A stretch of DNA of 64,000 bases from a bacterium (lineage in GTDB: Bacteria; Cyanobacteriota; Vampirovibrionia; Obscuribacterales; Obscuribacteraceae): contig JAGOSY010000006.1 in NCBI GenBank assembly GCA_018062085.1, positions 89,463-153,462 of the forward strand, in the 5' to 3' direction. This document shows positions 43,793 to 53,440 of the stretch, piece after piece. A model generated the notes under the pieces. That model saw only the letters and a program-made list of their open reading frames with translations, had not been told where the DNA came from and did no database searches. The stretch's first letter is position 1. Each line of letters starts with the position of its first letter. The translations under genes were made by a program, and so were the position numbers.

Positions 43793-45232
43793 TTATCCAT
43801 TTTTGGGGAACAAAGTCATCGAACAATACTTACCCCCCTTCCCAGCTTTCGGCAAGCGCACATAAAACGATGTACCTTTGCCCACTTCACTAGCCACGGC
43901 TATTCTGCCACCATGAAGTTCAGTCAACGCTTTTGCAATAGATAGTCCTAAGCCACTGCCCTTTTTCTTGGTGGCATCACTGGTGCGCACTTGGCGATAG
44001 CGGTCAAAGATAAAAGGTAGATGATTCTCGGCAATGCCTATGCCTTGATCTTTAACCACAATCTCAATTTCAGAGCCTATCTGTGAAGCGTGCAAATGAA
44101 CCACTCCGCCCGGTTTCGAAAACTTAATAGCATTCGATATTAGATTAGTCAGAATCTGATCAAGGCGATCACGATCTGCCATCAAACTAAGGCCGCTGTT
44201 GTGGTGCTTAATTATCACTCTTGCTTTCTCAGCAAACGGAGTAATCATGCCCTGAATACCAATGAGAAGCTGATCAAGATCTACTTCGCTATATTCAAGT
44301 ACGAGCATGCCGGCTTCAAGCTTATCAAGGGCAAGCAGATCGCCAGTTAAGTTCAACAACTGTGCGCAGGCGCGCTCGCCACTTTGGGTCAGTTCTACAG
44401 CCTTAGGGCTTAGAGCACCATACACACCCATCTGAAGTGAAGCAAAAATTACGTTAATGGTTGAGAGCGGTGAGCGAATATCATGGCTGACCATATTGAC
44501 GATTTGGCGGCGCATGTTCTCAGCTAACTTGCGTTCTGAAATATCCTGTACAACGCAAATCCAGAGGTTCTTATCCTTCGACCACTTAATCATCCAAAAA
44601 CTATCGATCAAGTTACCACTCTGAACTTTCACTGGTATATCAAGCACCGATTCAGAGCCTGTGTAGCGCACTTGATACAAAGTCTCAAGCAACAGCTCTT
44701 GCCCTTCAGTGGTAAGTAGACCAAGAACGGAGCTACCAATCAATTTCTGCGGGGTGACACCAAGCAATTTTTCAGCGGCCGGGTTAATAGTGTCGATCAT
44801 GAATTCGCCGTTGATAGCACAAATAATCGATGCGGCACTTTCAATTAAGTCGCGCTCGCTAGCGATTGCTTGATTCAATGCTGCCGCCATCTCATGAAAT
44901 GACTGGTCAAGAATAGCTAGCTCGTCTTCTCCACCTTGCAGATAGTTGAGCTTTTCTTGACGGCGAAAGCGGTCGACATTGTCGGTGAGAATGGCGAAAC
45001 GATCGCTTACGTCTTTGCCTAACTGTAGGCCGAGAAACGCTACAAAAGCAAGATTTACGACAAGACCACCGCCGACGAGGAGGGCCAAGACTTCCTTCGA
45101 TGTGTGAAACTCGACAATGCTTTCCATATGCAAAAGCCATACAACAACAACGCAGGCAATCACTGCCTGTATTGCCAAAGGCAAACAGACTAGAACAATA
45201 AATCGCGATTTTAAGCTGATTTTACTTTCCAA
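43793..45232 (-). CDS. Membrane sensor histidine kinase (HAMP-like, PAS, HisKA, HATPase)
   Basis: 479 residues. Two transmembrane helices (about 12-32 and 44-68) with little between them imply membrane or intracellular sensing. A HAMP-like linker (about 70-125) and a PAS domain (about 130-235) precede HisKA with His250 in MVSHDIRSPLSTI. HATPase_c covers about 350-465, with LTNLISNAIKFSKPGG, VKDQGIGIAE and GSGLGLSIAKAL (N, G1 and G2 boxes). All catalytic motifs are intact. No response regulator is adjacent. The final dozen residues (KYCSMTLFPKNG) look foreign to the family and end beside the mobile-element cluster. Confidence 0.9.
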   Translation of the reverse strand: MESKISLKSRFIVLVCLPLAIQAVIACVVVVWLLHMESIVEFHTSKEVLALLVGGGLVVNLAFVAFLGLQLGKDVSDRFAILTDNVDRFRRQEKLNYLQGGEDELAILDQSFHEMAAALNQAIASERDLIESAASIICAINGEFMIDTINPAAEKLLGVTPQKLIGSSVLGLLTTEGQELLLETLYQVRYTGSESVLDIPVKVQSGNLIDSFWMIKWSKDKNLWICVVQDISERKLAENMRRQIVNMVSHDIRSPLSTINVIFASLQMGVYGALSPKAVELTQSGERACAQLLNLTGDLLALDKLEAGMLVLEYSEVDLDQLLIGIQGMITPFAEKARVIIKHHNSGLSLMADRDRLDQILTNLISNAIKFSKPGGVVHLHASQIGSEIEIVVKDQGIGIAENHLPFIFDRYRQVRTSDATKKKGSGLGLSIAKALTELHGGRIAVASEVGKGTSFYVRLPKAGKGGKYCSMTLFPKNG

Positions 45233-45275
45233 TAGTTACTAAAGCAAAAAAGATAATCCAAACCAGAATATCACT

Positions 45276-45917
45276 CTATTTTGCTTCCAAATCCTCACTC
45301 TCAGGTTCGACTATAACTTTTCGAGCAGGTTCTGGCGCTGGGTGCTTTCCTGTAGCCAAGATTACCCAGGTAGCTCGCTTTAACTCATTGATGCGTCCAG
45401 GCTGATTACTTTCTTTCTTCAATGGTTCAGTCATTGCCACAAATGGTTTTATCTTGCTCTGTTTTTGCTCCACCCAATCTTGATAGCGATACCACTGCTG
45501 AGCTTCTTGCCGCCTTAAAGCCATACGATAAAGCAGTGCGTAGTCAGGATTATCAGGAAATTCCTTGGTCAGTTGGTTTAGGGCGCGCAGTGCCCCCTGA
45601 ACATCTTGGCCTTTAAGCTTCTTGAAGGCAATATCAAGAATTCTTTCTTCGCGATTGTCGACAGGTGCAGCAGCAGCGGCAACTGGTTTTTCTAGGATAA
45701 ATTTCACTGGAGCAACAGCTTTTCGCACTGGGGCCACGACTGGAGCCGGAGCAGGCTCAGGCCCATCGGTTGGTTCATTCTCTTGATATCTCGGTTTTTG
45801 CCGAGGGGAACTTGCCAGGGCATCGGACAGTCCATGAAAATAGGTGACGAAGACAAGTAGAATAGGCGAGAGCCTGAAAATGGTTCTATGAAATCTAGAA
45901 AATCTGCTACCTGACAC
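45276..45917 (-). CDS. Exported Pro/Ala-rich protein with a TPR-like segment
   Basis: 213 residues with a GTG start. Hydrophobic segment about 15-36 (signal peptide or anchor), then a Pro/Ala/Val linker (about 50-90), then a helical pair (ILDIAFKKLKGQDVQGALRALNQLTKEFPDNPDYALLYRMAL) of TPR type. No family. It lies 43 bases upstream of the histidine kinase on the same strand and may be co-transcribed, so it could be an accessory envelope protein of that sensor; this is inference. Confidence 0.6.
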   Translation of the reverse strand: MSGSRFSRFHRTIFRLSPILLVFVTYFHGLSDALASSPRQKPRYQENEPTDGPEPAPAPVVAPVRKAVAPVKFILEKPVAAAAAPVDNREERILDIAFKKLKGQDVQGALRALNQLTKEFPDNPDYALLYRMALRRQEAQQWYRYQDWVEQKQSKIKPFVAMTEPLKKESNQPGRINELKRATWVILATGKHPAPEPARKVIVEPESEDLEAK

Positions 45918-46029
45918 AAATAAGCCCTTTTGAATAGTTAACCTGCAAATTAGCTAACGCTGCGATATTAGACAGCTTACGGCAACATCTGGCAGTTAGC
46001 ATAGATACCAACAGTTTAGAGCAGGCAGC

Positions 46030-49000
46030 ATGGTCGAAACCAAACAGTTAGAAGAGCGGGTCAAAGCAGAAGCTTTGATGCGGCCGCGTTGGCTAATTGT
46101 ACGATTTTTGGCCGGTTGGTTATTCTCGGTTTTGGTGCTTTTCATCCTCGCTTTGATGATTAATATTGACTGGGCCAAACCCAAGCTAGAAGCGACCATG
46201 GGCGATGCCTTGCACCGCAGCGTGCATCTTGGGCACCTCAGGTGGCACTTTGGTCTCAATGGCATAACCGTGCTGACGAAATCGCTCAAAATCGATGAGC
46301 TTGATGGCACGCCTTTCATTCTGGCCAAGGGCAGCAATATTGGCGTGGCCTTCACTCCACTGTTATCGGGCAAGCTCGTTGTCAAGTTTGTACAGGTCGA
46401 CCATCCTGAAATTTATGCAGTGAAGCTAAAGCCAGGGGCCTGGAATTTCGAAGACCTCTTGCAGCAAACCATTGATGTGCATTTTATCCAAGCCGACTCA
46501 GGCACCATTTACATATCTGATCGCAGCAAAACAGCTATATCAAAAGAAGTAATCACTCTCAAAAATGTTGACTTAAAGCTCAACTGGCCGTCTAAGGGCA
46601 AGAATATGCCCCTCTATCTATCTTTTAATACCGACGCTGGCGCGGGGAAAAAACCAGGTTACATTCGCATAGATGGATTAGGCAAAGCGATAGACACGAG
46701 CTTTGAGCACACAAATTATGCCCTGACAGTCTTTGCCACCAATATTCAAGCACCTGAAATCAAAAAGTTTCTTGCTGTGGTGGCCGATGACAAACGCGTA
46801 AGAGATGCGCTAGATGCAAAGTCGCAAAATGTCATCGTTAAAGGAATATTGGCCCTCAAGGCTGTGGTGCAAGGTAGCGTCACTACTGGCTTTAGTGCCG
46901 ATCTAAATACAGAAGTAGAAGACGTAATCATATCTTCAAACAATATGGGTCAAGTCAAAACCAAGCACGCAAGCTCCGGCGGCAGTGTGCAGATGACTGA
47001 TGCACTGATTGGCTGGAGAGATTTAGATCTCTCCTTCGGCTTACTCAATATCAAAACTAACGGTGAGCTGCGCAACTGGCAAGACAAAAAAGCAAAATAT
47101 GATTTCACAGCCAAGAGCAATCTCAGCGACTTGGGTAATATCAGCAAGTCAATTGATGTCTCAAAGCTCGACCTAGGCTCAAAAGAAGCAGACCAGCTAG
47201 TTCATGTAATTAAGACAGCCACGCTTACTGGTAAAGCATTTTTCGATATAAAAATGACCGGTGTTGAAACCCAGGCCAAAATACTTTCTAAGTTAAAAGC
47301 AGAAGGCCTCTCGGTTCAAGAAGTAGTGCACGAAGTGGCCCCCGAGCTTGGCCCCTATCTAGCCCTCACTGGTATTGGTGCCCATTCGGTCATTACTGGC
47401 AATTTCGAAACTCTACCAGGCCGTCGACTGCGCATTAAAGACGGACAAATTACGGTGCCAGACTCAGCCATCAAGATATCGGGCGAACTCGATTTACTCA
47501 AAGATGCATTTGACCTCAATATTGATGTCGACAAACTCTCACTAAAAAAAGCTTGGGCAGCCGCACTAAAAGATCCAAAAGCACGAGCGGCAATAGCTAC
47601 TCGTATTCGCCGAGCCGATTTGAACAAATTATCTGTAGACGGAATGGTGCGGGCATCAGGCAATATCAAAGGCAATAGCCGCACCCAGAGAATGACAGCC
47701 GATATTAAAGCCCACCTAGAAAATGGTGGCTTCGCTACAGCTGACCATACACTCAATGCCAATACTATTTCTGGTGATTGTCTGGTCAATGGCGAAACTT
47801 TGCAGTTCAATAATGTGCAGGGAAAAGTTGGTGCAACCGGCAAGTTCACGTTAATTGGCGGTGCCACCAGGCTTTTCACACCAAGGCCTGACATCAATCT
47901 AACTCTAAGGGGCACCAACGTAAACTTCGAAAACCTCAGCACAATCATGAACTTGTTTGAGTTGAAGTTCCCAGCTGTTACCGATCAGCATTTGACTGGC
48001 AAAGTAAAAGACTTGCTCATTAAACTAACAGGAAACCCTGAGAAGCCTCAGGTATATATGAGTGCCTCGCCCGACGATATTGCTTACCGGCCGCCTGGTT
48101 TGACCAGACCAATTAGGGCCGTGTCAGGCAATATTTTGTATGAACACGACAACGTTACCTTGACTGACGTTGGCATTATCAGCCGAGGTATGAGGCTGAC
48201 CACATCAATACGCATTGACGATTTATCGCATGCAGCTGAACTGCGTAGGGTGCATGTAAAAAGCGATGGTATCGAGATTGGTGACATCGACTATTACTTA
48301 AGTTCACCCGTTCTGCCAGCGCCACTAAGAGCCGCATACAAGAACTTGCTCGATACTTACAAAATCAAAAATCTGCACGGCAAGATTTACGGTGATGTTG
48401 TGGTAGTGCCGAAGAACAAGAAAGACTTCAACTTAGAAGGAGTGCTTGGATGCTACAGCGTCGGTGCCACAGTGAGCGCATTAGAAGTGCCCTTAGAGCG
48501 CATCGCTGGTATTCTGGCTGCATCAGGCGATGAGCTACTAATTCAAGATATGAGTGGTTATGCTAGGTCTACACATTTTGACCTAGACGGCTACGTGAAG
48601 AACTACAAGTCAGATAAGCCCAGCTGGAAGACCGAGCTGCGCTCGACTATTGCCCCGCAAGAGTTTCTTGACTTGGTGCCAGCCCTGACCGCCAAGCTCA
48701 TGAACGGTCAAGTGAAAATCAAGTCGGATGGCCCCTTCCAGCTACGGGCCCAAATTGAAGGCAATCCTAAGAAAAACGAAGTTATCTTTTCAGCCCATGC
48801 CGATGCTGACGACCACTTGAAGCTCAGTGTGCCAATTTTGACTATCAATCAACCCAATGGAGAAGAGCTTAATATTGATGGATCTGTCACTGTTTCCGAT
48901 AAAGATCTGCAGCTTCACAGTACCAACTTATTACTAGGCGATGCTTCGATTAAAGCCCAAGGCAACTGGAACTGGAACACACCAGACCAACCAGTTTCAC

Positions 49001-50187
49001 TAACAATGATATCCCCCAACCCTGTACCAGCCAAGATTCTAGTTGGCTTGATTGACCCTACATTTGATACTAAGAATCTGACCGGCACACTCGATGGTTT
49101 TATCAATCTTGAAGGCCCGGTGCGGCATCCAAAACTGACCGGAAAAATCTCTCTAGACCGCCTGAGCAACCCCGATTACAATCTCTTCAATCTCAGTGGT
49201 GTGATCTCGACTGATAATTTGAGCACTATCAAAAATGACCCTTACTCACTATCTGTAGCCCGAGTAGACATCAATTATTTGAGACTGCGCAAGCTTTCGG
49301 TCAATGACATTGGCGGCGTCATTCAAATGGAAAGCCAAGAGAGCAAAGATGGTCGACATCTGGCTCCTCGCATAGCGCTGAAGGAAGGCACAGCTCGGGT
49401 TGCTGGTGGGCTGCTAAAAATGGACGGCTACGTCGACCTAGAGCGCAGGCAAGTTGTCTTTAACAGCAATATGACCCAAGTGCACATGGAAGAAGTTTCA
49501 GATCGGTTGCTTGATACCCCAGGTGAGCTTACTGGCGCCATGGATGGTGACATTCACATTACCGGCTCTGGCGGCAACTACAAGGAGTTCTTAGCCAACC
49601 TAGAAGGAACTGGGGCATTTACCATTAAAGATGGCATCGTCGCTCGCTTTGGCCAACTACAAACTAAGCTCACCCAAGCCAATTTATTGCAACAAGGCAT
49701 TCTCGGATTCAACTTCAACAACTTAATGCAGAGTATGGTGCCAGTGAGAACCGGCGAGTTCAACGAACTTAACGGCCGCTATTCAATTTACCAAGGCATG
49801 CTCAATATCAAAGAGATTCGCTTCAGCGGTGACGACTTGCGCATGTGGGGTGCCGGCACAGCCAACTTGCCACTGAATACGATCAACCTAGAGATTGCCG
49901 GCACGATTCCTCGTGTCACAAAGTCAAGACTTGGTGGCATGCTTGGTGACCTGTCGCGGCGAGTCACTATCTCGAAGTTTCTCAATAAAGTCACTTTTGG
50001 CAAGCTAGAAAACCTTCCATCGCTGCCTCTAATTGGTGACATTGCTGCTGATAAACCAAGAACCTTCAGCTTCACTTCTAATGCCAATATGGCTGATGCC
50101 AAGGCAATAACTAAGTCAATCGAAAGAACGTTCAAATGGTTGCCCAACAAAGCCGCAGCCAGCGCCCACCCTGTTCCTGGCATATAG
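46030..50187 (+). CDS. AsmA-family envelope protein
   Basis: 1385 residues. One N-terminal transmembrane helix (about 27-47) anchors a very long beta-rich periplasmic part. The N-terminal AsmA segment follows the helix (LGHLRWHFGLNGITVLTKSLKIDELDG). The C-terminal AsmA_2-type domain (about 1230-1345) contains FNELNGRYSIYQGMLNIKEIRFSGDDLRMWGAGTANLPLNTINLEIAGT. AsmA-like proteins (TamB, YhdP) form hydrophobic grooves carrying phospholipid between inner and outer membranes, so this supports a diderm cell. It is divergent from the 45917 gene, and appears to be a single-gene unit. Confidence 0.88.
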   Translation: MVETKQLEERVKAEALMRPRWLIVRFLAGWLFSVLVLFILALMINIDWAKPKLEATMGDALHRSVHLGHLRWHFGLNGITVLTKSLKIDELDGTPFILAKGSNIGVAFTPLLSGKLVVKFVQVDHPEIYAVKLKPGAWNFEDLLQQTIDVHFIQADSGTIYISDRSKTAISKEVITLKNVDLKLNWPSKGKNMPLYLSFNTDAGAGKKPGYIRIDGLGKAIDTSFEHTNYALTVFATNIQAPEIKKFLAVVADDKRVRDALDAKSQNVIVKGILALKAVVQGSVTTGFSADLNTEVEDVIISSNNMGQVKTKHASSGGSVQMTDALIGWRDLDLSFGLLNIKTNGELRNWQDKKAKYDFTAKSNLSDLGNISKSIDVSKLDLGSKEADQLVHVIKTATLTGKAFFDIKMTGVETQAKILSKLKAEGLSVQEVVHEVAPELGPYLALTGIGAHSVITGNFETLPGRRLRIKDGQITVPDSAIKISGELDLLKDAFDLNIDVDKLSLKKAWAAALKDPKARAAIATRIRRADLNKLSVDGMVRASGNIKGNSRTQRMTADIKAHLENGGFATADHTLNANTISGDCLVNGETLQFNNVQGKVGATGKFTLIGGATRLFTPRPDINLTLRGTNVNFENLSTIMNLFELKFPAVTDQHLTGKVKDLLIKLTGNPEKPQVYMSASPDDIAYRPPGLTRPIRAVSGNILYEHDNVTLTDVGIISRGMRLTTSIRIDDLSHAAELRRVHVKSDGIEIGDIDYYLSSPVLPAPLRAAYKNLLDTYKIKNLHGKIYGDVVVVPKNKKDFNLEGVLGCYSVGATVSALEVPLERIAGILAASGDELLIQDMSGYARSTHFDLDGYVKNYKSDKPSWKTELRSTIAPQEFLDLVPALTAKLMNGQVKIKSDGPFQLRAQIEGNPKKNEVIFSAHADADDHLKLSVPILTINQPNGEELNIDGSVTVSDKDLQLHSTNLLLGDASIKAQGNWNWNTPDQPVSLTMISPNPVPAKILVGLIDPTFDTKNLTGTLDGFINLEGPVRHPKLTGKISLDRLSNPDYNLFNLSGVISTDNLSTIKNDPYSLSVARVDINYLRLRKLSVNDIGGVIQMESQESKDGRHLAPRIALKEGTARVAGGLLKMDGYVDLERRQVVFNSNMTQVHMEEVSDRLLDTPGELTGAMDGDIHITGSGGNYKEFLANLEGTGAFTIKDGIVARFGQLQTKLTQANLLQQGILGFNFNNLMQSMVPVRTGEFNELNGRYSIYQGMLNIKEIRFSGDDLRMWGAGTANLPLNTINLEIAGTIPRVTKSRLGGMLGDLSRRVTISKFLNKVTFGKLENLPSLPLIGDIAADKPRTFSFTSNANMADAKAITKSIERTFKWLPNKAAASAHPVPGI

Positions 50188-50317
50188 CAATTTAAGGACG
50201 GCCTGCTGCTTTAGTAATTTTGAGTAAGACTGTGGCAGGTCTTTGACTGCGCTTAATACGACCGATAAACAGAAGTTTTAGAAAGCAAATCGACGCCACC
50301 ACTGACGAGGCCTAATT

Positions 50318-51574
50318 TTGCTTGCCTTAACTGTATATATGTGTATGATATATGCAATGACAGGGCAATTGAATAATTATTCCGGGCTGACTCCCATCAG
50401 CCCTATATCTATCTCTGTGCCTAGTTCTGGGCCTGGGCTTGCCAACAGCAGAGCCAGTCAGAGTCAGGCTGGCAAAATCGCAGCAGCTAGTGTTAACAGA
50501 CAAGCTAGCGCCAACACAGCAATATCTGACACAGCAGCAACTAACCTAACTTCTTTCTTGCCACCATATTTAGAGCACATAAAAGCAGAGCGCAGCCTTT
50601 CGCTTAATACAGTTATTTCGTATCAGCGCGATCTCACCTTCTTCACTAACTGGTTCAAACTAGAGCAGCAGACTGGTCGCATCAGCTCGACAGCAGGCAC
50701 AATGCCAACCAGAGGCGAGGTACTGCGTTACCTCTCATCGCTCAAGGCCAAGGGCCAACAACCAGCTAGTGTGACGCGCATGCTCGCTAGTCTCAGAGGT
50801 TGGTTCGGTTGGCTCAAAGACATGCACCTGGTTGAAAAAGATCCTCTTGAACATTTCGAAAATCCTCATCGCATCAAAAAGCTTCCCCAAGTTCTTACCA
50901 CAGCAGAGGTGTCTTTACTTTTTGCAGTGAGCAGCACCGCCCGTGAAAAAGCCATTTTAGAGCTGATGTACGGCTGTGGCTTGCGCGTATCTGAACTAGT
51001 TGGCCTCAACCTCTCAGACCTAAGCATTGCCCAGGGTTACATCAAATGCTTTGGTAAAGGCTCAAAAGAGCGCATTGTGCCAGTGGGCAAAGAAGTAATT
51101 TCAGCCCTCGCTATTTATCGCAGTGAAATAGAAGAGTTGAAAAACACTAAGCTCAAACAAGCCATTGAAGAAAGAGAAGCAAGCCTAGGCAAGCCAAGAA
51201 AACGCGGTCGGCCTAGAAAAGAAATTGCACTAGTGACAGCAAACACTAAAAAAACCGATTCGCGCTCACGCCGCACCATAAAAGAAGAGCCTCTATTTAA
51301 AGATGAGCAGGGCCAGAGGTTGTCGCGCCTAGTGGTCTGGCAAATAGTCAAAAGGCTCAGTCAAAAAGCGGGAATTAAAAAATCGATTTCGCCCCACACC
51401 CTAAGGCACAGCTTTGCCACCCATCTACTTGAAAACGGTGCTGATTTAAGAGCAGTGCAAGAGCTACTGGGCCACGCCAATCTCGTGACAACACAGCTCT
51501 ACACCCATGTGTCGCGTGCCCACTTGAAATCAGCATACACCCAAGCACAACTCAACTTCGGCGCTGGCTTATAA
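50318..51574 (+). CDS. Xer-type tyrosine recombinase with AT-hook insert
   Basis: 418 residues from a TTG with GACGAGG 7 bases upstream. About 75 low-complexity residues precede the core-binding domain (YLEHIKAERSLSLNTVISYQRDL). The catalytic set is complete: Arg223, Lys247, His360, Arg363, His386 and the nucleophile Tyr395. XerC/D are about 300 residues. The surplus is the N-terminal tail and an insert of about 50 residues (275-325) in the catalytic domain that contains the AT-hook core Arg296-Gly-Arg-Pro299. It probably resolves chromosome dimers or acts on a mobile element; no dif site was identified. Confidence 0.85.
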   Translation: MLALTVYMCMIYAMTGQLNNYSGLTPISPISISVPSSGPGLANSRASQSQAGKIAAASVNRQASANTAISDTAATNLTSFLPPYLEHIKAERSLSLNTVISYQRDLTFFTNWFKLEQQTGRISSTAGTMPTRGEVLRYLSSLKAKGQQPASVTRMLASLRGWFGWLKDMHLVEKDPLEHFENPHRIKKLPQVLTTAEVSLLFAVSSTAREKAILELMYGCGLRVSELVGLNLSDLSIAQGYIKCFGKGSKERIVPVGKEVISALAIYRSEIEELKNTKLKQAIEEREASLGKPRKRGRPRKEIALVTANTKKTDSRSRRTIKEEPLFKDEQGQRLSRLVVWQIVKRLSQKAGIKKSISPHTLRHSFATHLLENGADLRAVQELLGHANLVTTQLYTHVSRAHLKSAYTQAQLNFGAGL

Positions 51575-51580
51575 GGCCAA

Positions 51581-51622
51581 ACTATAAAAGCCAGACTATA
51601 ATGCCCGGACTATAATGAAGTT
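51581..51622 (+). promoter_or_regulatory. Three tandem 14-bp units, each with a TATAAT-like box
   Basis: ACTATAAAAGCCAG, ACTATAATGCCCGG and ACTATAATGAAGTT follow one another just after the recombinase stop. They end 23 bases before the next ATG. The last two contain perfect TATAAT. They may act as stacked -10 elements or a binding array. Confidence 0.55.
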
Positions 51623-51645
51623 TCCCTTCTATAGTAACGTCGTCC

Positions 51646-53112
51646 ATGCAATCTAAATTTAGCCCTAAAATAACAGTGCGGCTCTCTGTTAGTCTCCGCC
51701 TTGGACTACTGCTAACTGTGCTGCTTTGTCTGGTCGTGCCAGTACTGCCAAATAGCAGTGGGGCAGCTCAGGCACAAAAATATAGTAACAATAGAGAAAT
51801 TGGCGTATTTTATGCCACCACCAGACAAAACGACAGCCCCAGTGGCCGGCCACTTTATGGCGCAGCTCGCCACCTTGACATTGGTCTAGGCCAAGGCTCT
51901 ACCGAATACGGTGTGGCTACTTTTCTCAAGCCCAATAGCAATATTCCAACAATAGCCAATAGCCCTAACTGGTCGCAACTACGCGATGAAATGGCTAAGC
52001 GTGATACTTACTGGACAGGGGCAAAAGTTGGCCAGCTAAATAGGTTGTCTGACAGCGACTTTTTTAGTCGGGTGAAAAACTTCCATGGTTTGATCTGTAT
52101 TTATATTCACGGCTATGACATGACCTTTGAAGAATCAGCCCGAGAGTTGGCAGAATTAGCCGATGAATATGAGCGGCGAGCTCCAGGGCAAGAGATTCTA
52201 CCTATTCTTTTTTCTTGGCCATCCACTGGAAACAAGGCCGACTACACCGGTGACGAAGCCAGCCTAGAATGGTCAGAAACACCATTTCGCGACCTTATCA
52301 ACCGTCTGGCCCGAGAGAAAAGCTACGACACATCTATAGATTTAGTTGCTCACTCAATGGGCTCTAGACTAGCTTTTTGGTACGCCATGGCCCAGAGCCA
52401 GGTGCCTCCGGGCTCCTATGGCTCAACTCCCTTTCGCAACGTCATTCTCTCTTGTGCTGATATCGACTATCACACAGCCGAACAGCGCAAAGGTGATCTG
52501 CAAAAGTGCACTGAGCGCAATGTATTTGTCTTGACCAATGACAATGACGGCCCGCTCCTAACTTCGCAGGCCTTGCATGCCCAGACGAGATTAGGCAGAC
52601 CAGCCGATGGTGGCATTGCCATTCGCTCGATTGCCACCACTGGTAATCTCACTGCTTCAAAATCAGCTGACCTTTTGAGCACAGTAAACAGCCTATTCAC
52701 AGCTAATTCAAACAATGCTGACAACAAAGATACAAAAAGCAGCTTAGCAAAATTTGCGCTAAATACTTTCTTGCAAAAGAAAAATTCAGGCAATAACACT
52801 GCTAGTGGGCCAGGCCAACTGACTGAATCAGCAGACATTGCTGCTTGGTTAGCAACAAATCCTGCCCTTAGCCGCGAATATGGCCCCAAGGCGCAATTAA
52901 TTGATGACAGTGGGCTAGTTACAGTTAACATGGGCCACCGCATCGCCTGGCCCTTGCTTGCCGGTTTGATGCTGAGTCAACCAACTCTTTCGCCCTTCGC
53001 CACAAGCGTAGTGCACAAGCGCCCCGATGCTCTATTGCTTAGGCAGATGGGAGACACGCCAACCTATCTATATCGCTATAACAAGATAAATCTGGACCGT
53101 CTGAGCAGATAA
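51646..53112 (+). CDS. Exported DUF900 alpha/beta hydrolase
   Basis: 488 residues. Signal peptide about 1-44 (hydrophobic LGLLLTVLLCLVVPVL). The DUF900 domain covers about 48-270: IGVFYATTRQNDSPSG, CIYIHGYDMTFEESA as oxyanion strand, ILFSWPSTG, and nucleophile elbow AHSMGSR. Residues beyond about 330 form an extra Ser/Asn-rich linker and an ending domain without family match. It is probably an exported esterase or lipase, substrate unknown. No ribosome binding site is visible before the ATG; the triple TATAAT array lies upstream. Confidence 0.82.
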   Translation: MQSKFSPKITVRLSVSLRLGLLLTVLLCLVVPVLPNSSGAAQAQKYSNNREIGVFYATTRQNDSPSGRPLYGAARHLDIGLGQGSTEYGVATFLKPNSNIPTIANSPNWSQLRDEMAKRDTYWTGAKVGQLNRLSDSDFFSRVKNFHGLICIYIHGYDMTFEESARELAELADEYERRAPGQEILPILFSWPSTGNKADYTGDEASLEWSETPFRDLINRLAREKSYDTSIDLVAHSMGSRLAFWYAMAQSQVPPGSYGSTPFRNVILSCADIDYHTAEQRKGDLQKCTERNVFVLTNDNDGPLLTSQALHAQTRLGRPADGGIAIRSIATTGNLTASKSADLLSTVNSLFTANSNNADNKDTKSSLAKFALNTFLQKKNSGNNTASGPGQLTESADIAAWLATNPALSREYGPKAQLIDDSGLVTVNMGHRIAWPLLAGLMLSQPTLSPFATSVVHKRPDALLLRQMGDTPTYLYRYNKINLDRLSR

Positions 53113-53440
53113 TAGCCAAGGGCAACAAAACAATTAGTAACAATTAATTGGCCAGTGGGGATGTCATTGCTTGGGATGCGATACCTTATAAGCAGGTTTT
53201 TGATATCTATCAGAATTAAATAGTTAGAGCATCCCAAACCCCGGCTGAATGTATCTAGTCGTTCATGAAGCACAGCCCTCATGAAGCACAGTAGGAATTG
53301 AGTATTGCTGGTCTTAGCAGTACGGCAGAAGCCAAAGCTCATTTGGAGCTGACTGAGCTAAGCAATCTAAAAATGACTGTGCAAGTAACTCATACTAGTA
53401 AGCCAAAAACATTTTCCTTTTATTTAAACAAGGTATTTTG
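53113..53440. other. Non-coding stretch with a 16-bp direct repeat
   Basis: About 330 bases without a credible gene. TCATGAAGCACAG occurs twice with a 16-base period (53263-53291). AAGG precedes the next ATG at a suitable distance. Confidence 0.55.

Noticed and set aside
53076..53342. 88-codon minus-strand frame after the DUF900 gene
   Set aside because: Overlaps the end of a well-supported gene and spans the 16-bp direct repeat; no start signal.
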